Below are positions 46,516 to 54,809 of a stretch of DNA of 64,000 nucleotides, in pieces. Position numbers and translations under genes: made by a program. The notes under the pieces were generated by a model that had not been told where the DNA came from, did no database searches, and saw only the letters and a program-made list of their open reading frames with translations. The stretch spans positions 1 through 64,000 of the forward strand of contig CAMAWT010000005.1 in NCBI GenBank assembly GCA_945862065.1, given 5' to 3'. How positions within the stretch are numbered: position 1 is the first letter of the stretch; each line of letters opens with the position of its first letter. The DNA is from Flavobacterium psychrophilum (GTDB taxonomy: Bacteria; Bacteroidota; Bacteroidia; Flavobacteriales; Flavobacteriaceae).

Positions 46516-47886
46516 ATGAATACATTAGTAGCAATAGTAGGTTTAGGTATTTTTACATTAATTGCCGAAATTCTAAATCTAAGAAAATTAATTGTTCCCA
46601 TCGCAATTGCAGGACTTCTGGCTATTTTAGGACTTACTATTTCCGAGTTCAATGCACCGGCAAGTTTCTATAACAACATGATTGTTGTAGATAATTTTTC
46701 GGTCACATTTTCAAGTTTGTTCATCATCTTAACCATCTTTTTAGTAATATTAAGTCACGATGTTTATAAAGAACATCCAACCAAAATATCCGATTTTATA
46801 GCCATCAAAATCTTCCTTCTATCAGGTGCTGTGGTCATGGTTTCATTCGGGAATATGGCAATGTTTTTCCTAGGTATCGAAGTACTTTCAATTTCATTAT
46901 ACATCCTTGCAGCAAGTAACCGTTTAAATATTAAAAGCAACGAAGCAGGTATGAAATATTTCTTGATGGGGTCTTTTGCATCGGGTATTTTGCTTTTTGG
47001 AATCTGCCTCATTTATGGTGCAACAGGATATTTTGACTTGGCAGAAATCAAAGATTTATCACAAGGATTAGGACTTCCAAATTGGTTTTCAATAGGAGTA
47101 GTAATGCTGGTAATTGGTATGTTGTTCAAAATTGCTGCTGCTCCCTTTCATTTCTGGGCACCAGACGTTTACGAAGGTTCACCAGCCATCACAACAGCCA
47201 CAATGAGTACCTTGGCAAAAGTAGTGGCAGTTGCCACGCTTTACAAATTGATCAACGCCTTCATGCCTCATTTATCGTTTCATTTTGAAATAATCATTGT
47301 CATCATTTCCATTTTGTCAATGACCATTGGAAATGTCATGGCACTTCGTCAAACCAACGTCAAACGAATGTTAGCTTTTTCAGGAATCTCTCACGCAGGA
47401 TTTATGCTTATGGCATTATTAAGTATTTCAACTGCCGCCAACACTTTATTGTATTATACAGCCGCCTATGCTTTTGCAGGTATTGCTTCGTTTGCGGTAA
47501 TCATTTTCGTATCGCAACACAATGGAAGCGAAGAAGTAAATGCTTTCAACGGTTTCGGAAAATCAAACCCATTGATGGCAGCAATTTTAACCGCTTCGTT
47601 ACTTTCAATGGCAGGAATTCCAATATTTTCTGGGTTTTTCGCAAAGTTCATCCTCTTTACACAAACCATCCAAACAGGTTATTTATCGTTGGTCATCATA
47701 GCAGTTATCAACTCCATCATCAGTGTAGGATATTACTTCAAAATCGTCATTGCCATGTACACCAAAGAGAGTACAGAAGAAAAGCAAACCGTCCCATTTG
47801 TTTATATAATCGTAGCCGTAATAGCCATTTTATTAAACATCATCATCGGAATTTCACCAACAATTTTAACCCATATCTTGGCATAA
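46516..47886 (+). CDS. nuoN: NADH-quinone oxidoreductase subunit N
   Basis: Antiporter-like subunit N, 456 residues, about 14 helices: FFLGIEVLSISLYILAA and KIAAAPFHFWAPDVYEGSP carry the conserved charged residues. Last gene of the complex I operon and directly followed by a terminator. Confidence 0.96.
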   Translation: MNTLVAIVGLGIFTLIAEILNLRKLIVPIAIAGLLAILGLTISEFNAPASFYNNMIVVDNFSVTFSSLFIILTIFLVILSHDVYKEHPTKISDFIAIKIFLLSGAVVMVSFGNMAMFFLGIEVLSISLYILAASNRLNIKSNEAGMKYFLMGSFASGILLFGICLIYGATGYFDLAEIKDLSQGLGLPNWFSIGVVMLVIGMLFKIAAAPFHFWAPDVYEGSPAITTATMSTLAKVVAVATLYKLINAFMPHLSFHFEIIIVIISILSMTIGNVMALRQTNVKRMLAFSGISHAGFMLMALLSISTAANTLLYYTAAYAFAGIASFAVIIFVSQHNGSEEVNAFNGFGKSNPLMAAILTASLLSMAGIPIFSGFFAKFILFTQTIQTGYLSLVIIAVINSIISVGYYFKIVIAMYTKESTEEKQTVPFVYIIVAVIAILLNIIIGISPTILTHILA

Positions 47887-47906
47887 AATCAAATACATAA
47901 TCATCA

Positions 47907-47937
47907 AAAGCTGTCCTTCTCGAGTGACAGCTTTTTT
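47907..47937 (+). terminator. Terminator of the nuo operon
   Basis: Perfect 9-bp stem AAAGCTGTC (47907-47915) and GACAGCTTT (47926-47934) followed by a T-run; 20 bp past the nuoN stop. Confidence 0.92.
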
Positions 47938-47940
47938 TAT

Positions 47941-48204
47941 TTTTTAGAAGCACACAATCTCGTTTTAATTGGCATTTTGTCCCGCTTTCGCCTTTATCTC
48001 CTTCGCCCTACGGGACTTCAGGAGGATATCGGCTCAATCGGGGCTAAAATTCAAGAGTAGTTTTTCAGTTGAAGTTTAGTAAAGTTTCAAAGTTGCAAAG
48101 TTACAGAGTATCAAAGTTTTCAAATTTGTACGAATTTGTATAATTTGTGATTAAACCAATTGATTTTTGGTAGTGATTAACATTGTCATTCCGTAGGAAT
48201 CTCA
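47941..48204 (-). repeat. Long composite structured repeat
   Basis: Same layout as the 29.4-kb copy: left arm TTTTTAGAAGCACAC from 47941, hairpin core 47981-48045 (loops ATTGA/GAAAG, middle stem GCC/GGC, inner stem CTCCT/AGGAG), TTTTTCAGTTGAA, CAAAGTT minirepeats and the right motif TGTCATTCCGTAGGAATCTC ending near 48203. The remaining DNA to 48426 is AT-rich with a short piece like the CCACGGAT sequence seen near 9.1 kb, and no gene. Confidence 0.8.
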
Positions 48205-48426
48205 CAAATAATCAGCAATAAATTCCATCAAAAAAAATCCGTAATAATCCGCTACATCCTTCACATCCGTGGCAAAAATTCAGCATATTAAAAAAAGCAA
48301 TGAAGTTTTTTATAGAGTCATATTAAATCCTTTCAAAATGCTTTCATCACACAGCATTATTTATTTAACTAAAAATTAATAAACGTTTTTACTTTTCGCT
48401 TTTTAAATTAAAGTATCTTTATAATT

Positions 48427-49536
48427 ATGAAGAAAGGATTTTATTTTAAACAATACGAAGCTCCAAATCAGTCTCCTTTTGAAAAACTCTTTGGCATTTT
48501 TAAAGAGCTTATCACCCATACTTCTGGGGATTTTGACGAAGCCATTGATTGGTTAAGGGAACTTGATGTCGAATACAAACTTACCGACGAAAATTATACC
48601 ATCGACGATTTCATTGAAGATTTAAAGAAAAAAGGGTATATCCGAGAAGAATTCAAAGAAGATGGTACTTCAGGCGGTATAGGAATCACCGCCAAAACCG
48701 AACGTGCTATTCGTCAGCAGGCATTAGACCAAATTTTTGGTAATCTAAATAAAGCAACAGGCGGAAATCATAAAACCAAACAAACGGGTAATGGCGATGA
48801 ACACACAGGCGAGTTTCGCGAATTTAATTTTGGTGATGGACTCGAACGCATTTCTTTAACTGAAAGTCTTCGAAATGCCCAAATAAATAACGGTGTTGAA
48901 GAATTCATGCTTACTGAAAATGATTTAGTAGTGGAAGAAACACAATTCAAATCGCAAATGAGCACCGTTTTGATGATCGATATTTCGCACAGCATGATAC
49001 TTTATGGTGAAGACCGAATTACGCCTGCCAAAAAAGTAGCTATGGCGCTAGCTGAATTAATCACAACACGTTACCCAAAAGACACACTCGATATTTTGGT
49101 ATTCGGTAACGACGCTTGGACCATTGCCATTCGTGATTTGCCTTATTTAAAAGTGGGTCCTTATCACACCAACACCGTTGCGGGATTACAGTTGGCAATG
49201 GATTTGCTTCGCAGGAAACGCAACACCAACAAGCAAATTTTTATGATTACCGACGGCAAACCCAGTTGCGTGCGAGAAAAAAATGGCGATTATTACATGA
49301 ACAGCAACGGACTCGACGAATATATTGTTGACAAATGCTACAACCAAGCGCAACAAGCTCGCAAATTGCACATTCCGATTACTACTTTCATGATTGCAGA
49401 CGATCCTTATTTGCAGCGATTTGTAGATCATTTTACAGAAGCCAACCAGGGGAAAGCTTTTTACACAGGTCTAAAAGGTCTCGGCGAAATGATTTTTCAG
49501 GATTATGAAGCCAACAGGAAGAAGAAATTGAAGTAG
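48427..49536 (+). CDS. VWA-domain protein paired with a MoxR-like ATPase
   Basis: A 369-residue cytoplasmic protein. The first about 170 residues are charged and helical; the C-terminal half is a von Willebrand A domain with the metal-ion site MIDISHSM (DxSxS, near residue 184), the conserved Thr in HTNTVAGLQLA, and the Asp in MITDGKPSC. The partner ATPase gene follows 93 bp downstream. MoxR/VWA pairs generally act as chaperones that insert metals or remodel protein complexes. The target here is unknown. Confidence 0.88.
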   Translation: MKKGFYFKQYEAPNQSPFEKLFGIFKELITHTSGDFDEAIDWLRELDVEYKLTDENYTIDDFIEDLKKKGYIREEFKEDGTSGGIGITAKTERAIRQQALDQIFGNLNKATGGNHKTKQTGNGDEHTGEFREFNFGDGLERISLTESLRNAQINNGVEEFMLTENDLVVEETQFKSQMSTVLMIDISHSMILYGEDRITPAKKVAMALAELITTRYPKDTLDILVFGNDAWTIAIRDLPYLKVGPYHTNTVAGLQLAMDLLRRKRNTNKQIFMITDGKPSCVREKNGDYYMNSNGLDEYIVDKCYNQAQQARKLHIPITTFMIADDPYLQRFVDHFTEANQGKAFYTGLKGLGEMIFQDYEANRKKKLK

Positions 49537-49542
49537 TTTTCG

Positions 49543-49588
49543 GTTTTCAGTCGCAGTTTTCAGTCACAGTTTTCAGTCACAGTTTTCA
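49543..49588 (+). repeat. Tandem 13-bp repeat between VWA and AAA genes
   Basis: Three units of GTTTTCAGTC(A/G)CA (49543-49555, 49556-49568, 49569-49581) and a partial fourth. Likely prone to slip in copy number; it lies in the spacer of a probable two-gene operon. Confidence 0.85.
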
Positions 49589-49629
49589 ACTTTTTAAAGA
49601 ATAAAATATCAAATCTTAAATCAAATAAC

Positions 49630-51084
49630 ATGAATAATATAAAAACTCTGGGCGAATTAAAAGCTTCAGGATACAAATCAAAAAGCATAAAAGACGAATT
49701 GCGCCATAATCTTCGTGAAAAAATAAAATCTGGAAATCCTGTTTTTGAAGGGGTTTATGGTTTCGAAAACACAGTTGTTCCTGAACTTGAACGAGCGATA
49801 TTGTCTCGTCATAACATCAATTTATTAGGACTTCGTGGTCAAGCAAAAACACGTTTGGCTCGCAAAATGGTTGAATTATTAGACGAATATATCCCAGTTG
49901 TGGCAGGTTCAGAAATTAATGACGATCCGTTACAGCCTCTTTCTCGTTTTGCAAAAGATTTGATTTCAGAAAAAGGCGATGCCACTCCCATCGAATGGAT
50001 GCACCGAAGCAAACGTTTTTATGAAAAACTAGCAACGCCAGATGTAACCGTTGCCGATTTGATTGGTGATGTTGATCCAATAAAAGCCGCCAACTTAAAG
50101 CTTTCGTACGCAGACGACAGAGTTATTCATTTCGGAATGATTCCAAGAGCAAACCGTTGTATTTTTGTAATTAATGAGTTACCCGATTTACAAGCCCGAA
50201 TTCAAGTCGCACTTTTCAATATTTTACAAGAAGGCGACATTCAAATTCGTGGTTTCAAATTGCGATTGGCACTTGATATGCAGTTTATTTTTACTGCAAA
50301 TCCAGAAGATTACACCAACCGCGGAAGCATCGTTACGCCTTTAAAAGATAGAATTGGTTCTCAAATTTTAACCCATTATCCTGAAACTATTGCCATTGCA
50401 AGAGCCATTACAGAGCAAGAAGCCAAACTTGACCAAGCACAATCAGATGTAGTTTATGTCCCGTCTTTAGCCAAAGATTTGTTAGAACAAATTAGTTTTG
50501 AAGCTCGAGAAAGTGAATACATCGACAATAAAAGTGGCGTTTCAGCACGTATGAGCATCACCGCTTATGAAAATTTGTTAAGCACCGCTGAAAGAAGAGC
50601 GTTGAAAACTGGAAACAACAAAACCACGTTGCGTCTATCCGATTTTATGGGAATCATTCCAGCCATTACAGGCAAAGTCGAGTTGGTTTACGAAGGAGAG
50701 CAGGAGGGAGCCGCCCTTGTGGCGCAACATTTAATTAGCGATGCCATCCATACTTTTTTCCCAGCTTATTTCCCTAAGATTGAAAAACTTGAAAAACAAG
50801 GTGAAAAAAATCCGTTTTCCGACACAATCGAGTGGTTTTATGCCAGCGGTTTTCAACTTTTGGACGATTGTTCAGACGAAGAATACCAATCTATTTTAAA
50901 TGATGTCACTCCATTAGATATTTTGATAAAAAAATACCAACCACAAACCTTGCTAGAAGATATCTATTTCCTGAAAGAATTCATCCTTTGGGGATTGGTA
51001 GAATACGATAAACTTTCCAAAGACCGTTTCGAAAATGGCTATAAATTTAAAGATACGTTGGGCAGTTTTATTGACAAATTGTAA
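49630..51084 (+). CDS. AAA+ ATPase of the MoxR / Mg-chelatase I type
   Basis: A 484-residue AAA+ ATPase. Walker A is GLRGQAKT at residues 67-74 and the Walker B-like segment is NRCIFVINELPDL. The sensor region reads FIFTANPEDYTNRGS, and a C-terminal helical lid and extension of about 200 residues follow. This is the energy partner of the VWA protein just upstream. The family is known for assembly of enzymes or transporters; substrate not deducible. A strong terminator ends the pair. Confidence 0.9.
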   Translation: MNNIKTLGELKASGYKSKSIKDELRHNLREKIKSGNPVFEGVYGFENTVVPELERAILSRHNINLLGLRGQAKTRLARKMVELLDEYIPVVAGSEINDDPLQPLSRFAKDLISEKGDATPIEWMHRSKRFYEKLATPDVTVADLIGDVDPIKAANLKLSYADDRVIHFGMIPRANRCIFVINELPDLQARIQVALFNILQEGDIQIRGFKLRLALDMQFIFTANPEDYTNRGSIVTPLKDRIGSQILTHYPETIAIARAITEQEAKLDQAQSDVVYVPSLAKDLLEQISFEARESEYIDNKSGVSARMSITAYENLLSTAERRALKTGNNKTTLRLSDFMGIIPAITGKVELVYEGEQEGAALVAQHLISDAIHTFFPAYFPKIEKLEKQGEKNPFSDTIEWFYASGFQLLDDCSDEEYQSILNDVTPLDILIKKYQPQTLLEDIYFLKEFILWGLVEYDKLSKDRFENGYKFKDTLGSFIDKL

Positions 51085-51087
51085 AGC

Positions 51088-51122
51088 AAAAAGCGGATTT
51101 AATTTTTTAAATCCGCTTTTTT
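51088..51122 (+). terminator. Terminator of the VWA-AAA operon
   Basis: Long stem AAAAGCGGATTTAA / TTAAATCCGCTTTT with a T-run, starting 4 bp past the stop codon. Confidence 0.92.
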
Positions 51123-51147
51123 ATATTTCCTAACTTTGATTTTTTTT

Positions 51148-51411
51148 AGAAGCACAAAACCCCGTTTCAAAAGACATTTTGTCCCGCTATCGCCTTTATC
51201 TCCTTCGCCCTTCGGGACTTCAGGAGGATATCGGCTCCATCGGGGCTATATTTGAAGAGCTGTTTTTCAGTTGAAAATGAGTTAATTAGCGAATGAGATA
51301 ATTAGAAAATGTGCCAATTTGAAAATTTGAAAATTCGTATTGAAATTTGATATTGATATTGCAATTGACATTGCCATTGACAAAGTTTGTCATTCCGTAG
51401 GAATCTCAAAA
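51148..51411 (-). repeat. Long composite structured repeat
   Basis: Third long copy: left arm TTTTTTAGAAGCACAAAA, hairpin core 51183-51247 (loops ATGGA/GATAG, middle stem GCC/GGC, inner stem CTCCT/AGGAG), TTTTTCAGTTGAA, an AT-rich stretch and TGTCATTCCGTAGGAATCTC ending 6 bp before the stop codon of the next minus-strand gene. Core end to right motif is about 140 bp, as in the other two long copies. Confidence 0.82.
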
Positions 51412-51412
51412 T

Positions 51413-51838
51413 TTAATTCGAAATCAATAATTGTATTTTTTGAATTTTAATATTTCTTTCAAAAGAATATGTTCTGTCATTTGCTTGAATATAATTATAG
51501 ATTTTTAAGCATTTTTCTAATAAATTTAATCCATCTATATCTTCGATTCTATTTTCAGAATTTGTTTCAATATTTATCAATAATAAATCAGCAATTTGTT
51601 CTAAATTCACATCATTTAATTGCTTTTCAAGCTTTAAAAAATCAATTATTTCGTCATTTGATATTGTAATTAAATCATTAATTTCAACATCTAATTTGTT
51701 TTTCAAAACTTGATTTGTGATTTCAACCCCATCGTTTAACCCACCATTTCTTTTCTTTCCAATTAATTCCATTAATAATTTTCCTAGAACTTTTCCAAGT
51801 AAATCAATTTGTCTTTTATAATAATCTCTTTCTTCCAT
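51413..51838 (-). CDS. Hypothetical protein
   Basis: A 141-residue, mostly helical soluble protein without signal peptide, rich in Asn, Ile and Lys. The N terminus (DYYKRQIDLLGKVLGKLL) is like the start of some uncharacterised Bacteroidetes helical proteins (DUF6483-like), but I cannot confirm it. The gene is isolated. The 370 bp upstream (51839-52209) hold AT-rich DNA with CAAAGTT-type minirepeats and no gene. Confidence 0.6.
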   Translation of the reverse strand: MEERDYYKRQIDLLGKVLGKLLMELIGKKRNGGLNDGVEITNQVLKNKLDVEINDLITISNDEIIDFLKLEKQLNDVNLEQIADLLLINIETNSENRIEDIDGLNLLEKCLKIYNYIQANDRTYSFERNIKIQKIQLLISN

Positions 51839-52209
51839 TTTAATGATAACTATTTGAATTATAGATAATTGCTCAACTTTTTTAATAAACCGCTGAAAGA
51901 ATACTGTGAAAAAACCTCATAATCTTTCCAACAAAATAACAAAAAACAATTAAATAAAATATACTTTTTTAAGTTTTAACAATAAAAATTTATAACGAAT
52001 TATCCGAAATTATCTAGAATTGCAAAGTTGCAAAGATTCAGAGTTACAAAGTTTTTGGATTTGTTTTAATTTGTGAAGTTTGTGTTTATAAAAAATATTT
52101 TTTTGATAATGTAATTGATATTGAAAAAACTTGTTTTAGTATAAATTTTTTTGAAACATACCAAAAGGTTTTTTACATCTTTGGTGAAATTGCTTTTGCA
52201 GAAAGCACA

Positions 52210-52623
52210 TTAAACAAGGCTAATTAAATATTCTTCAGCTGTCATTATTGGAATTATAGAATTCTTATAATCTTTCCCGTTTCTAGTTATAATTATGGAG
52301 CAGTTAGATTGTAAAGCAGTAAAATATTGAACAGCATCTTCAAAATCTTTGAAATTAGAATTCAACGCTTTGTCAATAGTTTCTTCATTAACTTCAATTA
52401 CCTTACAGATTATTTTAAATTTTCTGAGTTTATTTAAAACCGATTCTGAAGTTTCATATTTATTTAAAACATAATCTATTGTCGTGAAAGAAAGAGGAGA
52501 GACAATTAAGATAAGCTTTTTTTCATCAGCCAAAGTAGCAACTTTAGCGATAGAATCATAAAAAGGAACTCTTTCTCCCAACAAATCTAATATAACGTTA
52601 GTATCTAAAAAAATTCTAATCAT
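52210..52623 (-). CDS. PIN-domain toxin (VapC-like)
   Basis: A 137-residue PIN-domain ribonuclease, probably the toxin of the pair. Acidic catalytic residues: Asp7 in FLDTNVILD, the DFEDAVQYF block at 93-99 with two Asp, and a later Asp/Ser segment (RNGKDYKNS). It overlaps the antitoxin stop by 4 bp (ATGA), so translation is coupled. Likely target is tRNA or rRNA, as for the family; unproven here. Confidence 0.88.
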   Translation of the reverse strand: MIRIFLDTNVILDLLGERVPFYDSIAKVATLADEKKLILIVSPLSFTTIDYVLNKYETSESVLNKLRKFKIICKVIEVNEETIDKALNSNFKDFEDAVQYFTALQSNCSIIITRNGKDYKNSIIPIMTAEEYLISLV

Positions 52624-52868
52624 TTGTATTTCTGATCTAAATAAGCAGCACGATCTTTTTTATAATCATTATCAGCTGGAATGCTAATTCCTGTTGAAAG
52701 ACTTTTTACGAATGGCGAAATTTGTATGTCATTATTCGTTTTTTCTGAAGTTAAAGAATTAAGATAATTTTCTATAATTCGAGATAGGCTTAATTTTTTT
52801 TCAGAGGCATAATGTTTAGCTTTTTCAATTATCTCTTGATCAAGCTTTAATGTGAGTTTAGTGTCCAT
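52620..52868 (-). CDS. Antitoxin of the PIN pair (DUF6364-like)
   Basis: An 82-residue protein beginning MDTKLTLKLDQEIIEKAKHY: a short strand then helices of a ribbon-helix-helix-like DNA-binding domain, followed by a flexible tail that would wrap the toxin. First gene of the pair. A palindromic operator lies just upstream and overlaps the promoter, in line with autoregulation. Confidence 0.85.
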   Translation of the reverse strand: MDTKLTLKLDQEIIEKAKHYASEKKLSLSRIIENYLNSLTSEKTNNDIQISPFVKSLSTGISIPADNDYKKDRAAYLDQKYK

Positions 52869-52882
52869 AAAAATAAATATAA

Positions 52883-52921
52883 TACGTACAAATATATATA
52901 AATAGTACGTAATAAATACAA
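52883..52921 (-). promoter_or_regulatory. Promoter and operator of the toxin-antitoxin pair
   Basis: On the minus strand: TTG at 52921-52919, 22 bases, TATATTTG at 52896-52889. The inverted repeat TACGTAC (52883-52889) / GTACGTA (52905-52911), 15 bases apart, encloses the -7 box, and each arm is itself palindromic. This is the expected binding site for the antitoxin or the toxin-antitoxin complex. Confidence 0.72.
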
Positions 52922-53068
52922 AATTCGATTTTATTTTCGATTACTGCCAACCTCTCCTTTCTAGCTCGTTGCGATTTATGGAAATCTTTTCATTTATTAC
53001 CTGGTCTAACTATGAACCCTTTAATGTGTTTTTATATCTCATCTTGTTTGGTTATAAATTTCAAATAT

Positions 53069-53163
53069 TTAAAAAAAGTTTAGAAATACAACTTCTAAAA
53101 ACAATTTTTCAAATTCCCGTTAACACGCATGAGGGATGGAGGCGGCATCCTTTTAATTGCCCT
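53069..53163 (+). repeat. Direct repeat copy 1 with truncated structured element
   Basis: About 95 bp nearly identical to 54549-54643. It includes AAAAAAGTTTAGAAATACAA and the left half of the hairpin element up to GGCATCCTTTTAATTGCCC. The right half of the hairpin is missing, so it cannot fold as the full copies do. The rest of the 52.9-53.4 kb gap shows no convincing gene; frames reading through the repeat look accidental. Confidence 0.8.
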
Positions 53164-53365
53164 GTGCGGTTTTGTAATGTTCACGAAAGGATTCGTGCAA
53201 CAGGTAGGGGTAAAAACTTTCATTGTTGTTAAAAAACCACGCGAGAGGATTAATACGGAAGCGTGGAAAAATCAAAAAGATTGGCACATACCTCTAAATC
53301 CATACTTAATTAAAAAATACTGTAAGGGTTTTTTGTATGTGCTAAAATTTATAGGAAAGGTATTT

Positions 53366-54184
53366 TTATTTTTTTATAATTTTACCTTGCTGATTATAAC
53401 CATTATTGTCATAAATGTGATAAAAATAAATATCAGTTTTTAAATTGTCAATATTAATGTTTTTTTTAAGTATCATTTTGTCAAGCATTAAATTTCCGGA
53501 TATTGAATAAATACTAATTAAATATTTTTCATGATCTTTTCCATCGAATTCAATATTTGTTTTTGTTGGATTCATTATTAAATTGAATCTACCTTCATCC
53601 AATACCTTTTTTGTATTTTTTTCACATTTGCATACAGTAATGTTATCATCACAACAAGCATAATAGCCCTTGTCACATGTTACACTGCATCCTGTGTTTA
53701 TGCTACCTACTCCAGATTCTGTTGAACATTGAGAAGCTCCTTGACCTCCACTAGTGCATTTTAAAGATGGAGAATCATACAATTTACTATTTATTTCTAT
53801 TACACTATTAAAAAAAGAAATACCAGAATCTATGTTATTAATATTAAAAACACCATATCTTCTAGACAAACCGTATCCTTTTATAATATTTTCACCTTTA
53901 ATTTGATCATTAATTGTAAGTTGATATGTTTCATTTGATAAATTAAAAATTAAATTTTTTCCATCATAAAATAATTTGTAATTAGCAGTCACTATTTTAT
54001 CTAAACTAAATTCTTTTAAATTATCACTTTGAAAAATATAGTTTTCGTCAAATATTCCTTTATCGTTTTTAAGCAAAATACAGATTTCATTTTCATTTTT
54101 AAAAATGGAAATTTCTTTATTTTGACCATATGTATTAACACCGAATGAAAATATAACAATAAAACCTAAAATTAATTTTTTCAT
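53366..54184 (-). CDS. Cysteine-rich secreted protein with T9SS sorting domain
   Basis: A 272-residue exported protein. Signal peptide ends NTYGQ; a middle beta-rich domain of about 120 residues is unassigned; then a compact Cys-rich block at 143-187 with eight cysteines (CTSGGQGASQC ... CSVTCDKGYYACC ... CKC), and a C-terminal T9SS type A sorting domain (FNLIMNPTKTNIEF, IYSISGNLMLDK, DIYFYHIYD). The GYYACC block recalls a motif in other Bacteroidetes secreted proteins, of unknown role. Promoter sequence not clear. It is flanked by two direct repeats. Confidence 0.75.
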   Translation of the reverse strand: MKKLILGFIVIFSFGVNTYGQNKEISIFKNENEICILLKNDKGIFDENYIFQSDNLKEFSLDKIVTANYKLFYDGKNLIFNLSNETYQLTINDQIKGENIIKGYGLSRRYGVFNINNIDSGISFFNSVIEINSKLYDSPSLKCTSGGQGASQCSTESGVGSINTGCSVTCDKGYYACCDDNITVCKCEKNTKKVLDEGRFNLIMNPTKTNIEFDGKDHEKYLISIYSISGNLMLDKMILKKNINIDNLKTDIYFYHIYDNNGYNQQGKIIKK

Positions 54185-54548
54185 AATATTAATTACTTCC
54201 CTTTATATTAATACGTAATAACGTAAGGACGATAACTTTAGGTACTATTTTAATTTTTTAGTTAATGTACCGCCCTGGTGGTATACTTATTTTCACTAAC
54301 GAGCCACTTGTTTTATGTTACACAACCCTTTCAATTATGTTTTTACTCATATTTCAGTGTTAACTTTGGTCAAAATTTACCACCAACTCTTTATTATGCG
54401 CAAATTTTTTTCGCATAATTTTTCTATAATATTTTCAAAAAAAATATTACAGCAATTTTCATATTCTGTTGTGGGGGAATTTCGCGAATGCGATGTAATT
54501 TTTTGTGGCATATATCTTTTTTAGTTGGTTTATTAAACTCAAAAATAT

Positions 54549-54643
54549 AAAAAAAAGTTTAGAAATACAACTTCTAAAAACAATTTTTCAAATTCCCGTA
54601 AACCCGCATGAGGGATGGAGGCGGCATCCTTTTACTTGCCCCT
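54549..54643 (+). repeat. Direct repeat copy 2
   Basis: Near-identical to 53069-53163 in the same orientation, 1.48 kb apart, with the Cys-rich T9SS gene in between. Here the hairpin element is complete. The gap from 54185 to here is AT-rich without a gene; it holds a small palindrome TACCGCCCTGGTGGTA at 54268-54283 about 85 bp before the Cys-rich gene start. Confidence 0.8.
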
Positions 54644-54740
54644 GGGCGGTATGCTGGTTTGGGGCAAGTAAAAGATACAGCCGAGAGCCCGACGGCAAAT
54701 GCCTATGTGGCTTGCTGGTTTTGGCATTTGCCGGCATGCC
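54605..54740 (+). repeat. Structured intergenic repeat, best-preserved double-hairpin copy
   Basis: Outer stem GAGGG/CCC, loops ATGGA/GAGAG, middle stem GGC/GCC, second loop GGC/ACA, inner stem of 13 perfect pairs TTTTACTTGCCCC (54630-54642) with GGGGCAAGTAAAA (54661-54673). After CCCGAC follows a second perfect hairpin GGCAAATGCC (54694-54703) with GGCATTTGCC (54723-54732) and the flank GGCATGCC. Confidence 0.85.
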
Positions 54741-54777
54741 TAAATTAAGACATGAATTTGTTTTTTGGGCATAAAAA

Positions 54778-54806
54778 AAACCGCCTTCTTTATGGGAAGG
54801 CGGTTT
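54778..54806 (-). terminator. Terminator of the RNase G gene
   Basis: Stem CCGCCTTC (54781-54788) and GAAGGCGG (54796-54803), 7-base loop, long T-run on the minus strand; 4 bp past the stop codon. Confidence 0.92.
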
Positions 54807-54809
54807 TGG

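Noticed and set aside
52969..53443. Plus-strand frames of 87 and 104 codons before the Cys-rich gene
   Set aside because: They read through the direct repeat and hairpin element, recur at the second repeat copy for that reason, and show no protein-like pattern.
54505..54774. Plus-strand frame of 89 codons before the RNase G terminator
   Set aside because: It is translation of the repeat element; its start matches the accidental frame at 53.0 kb.
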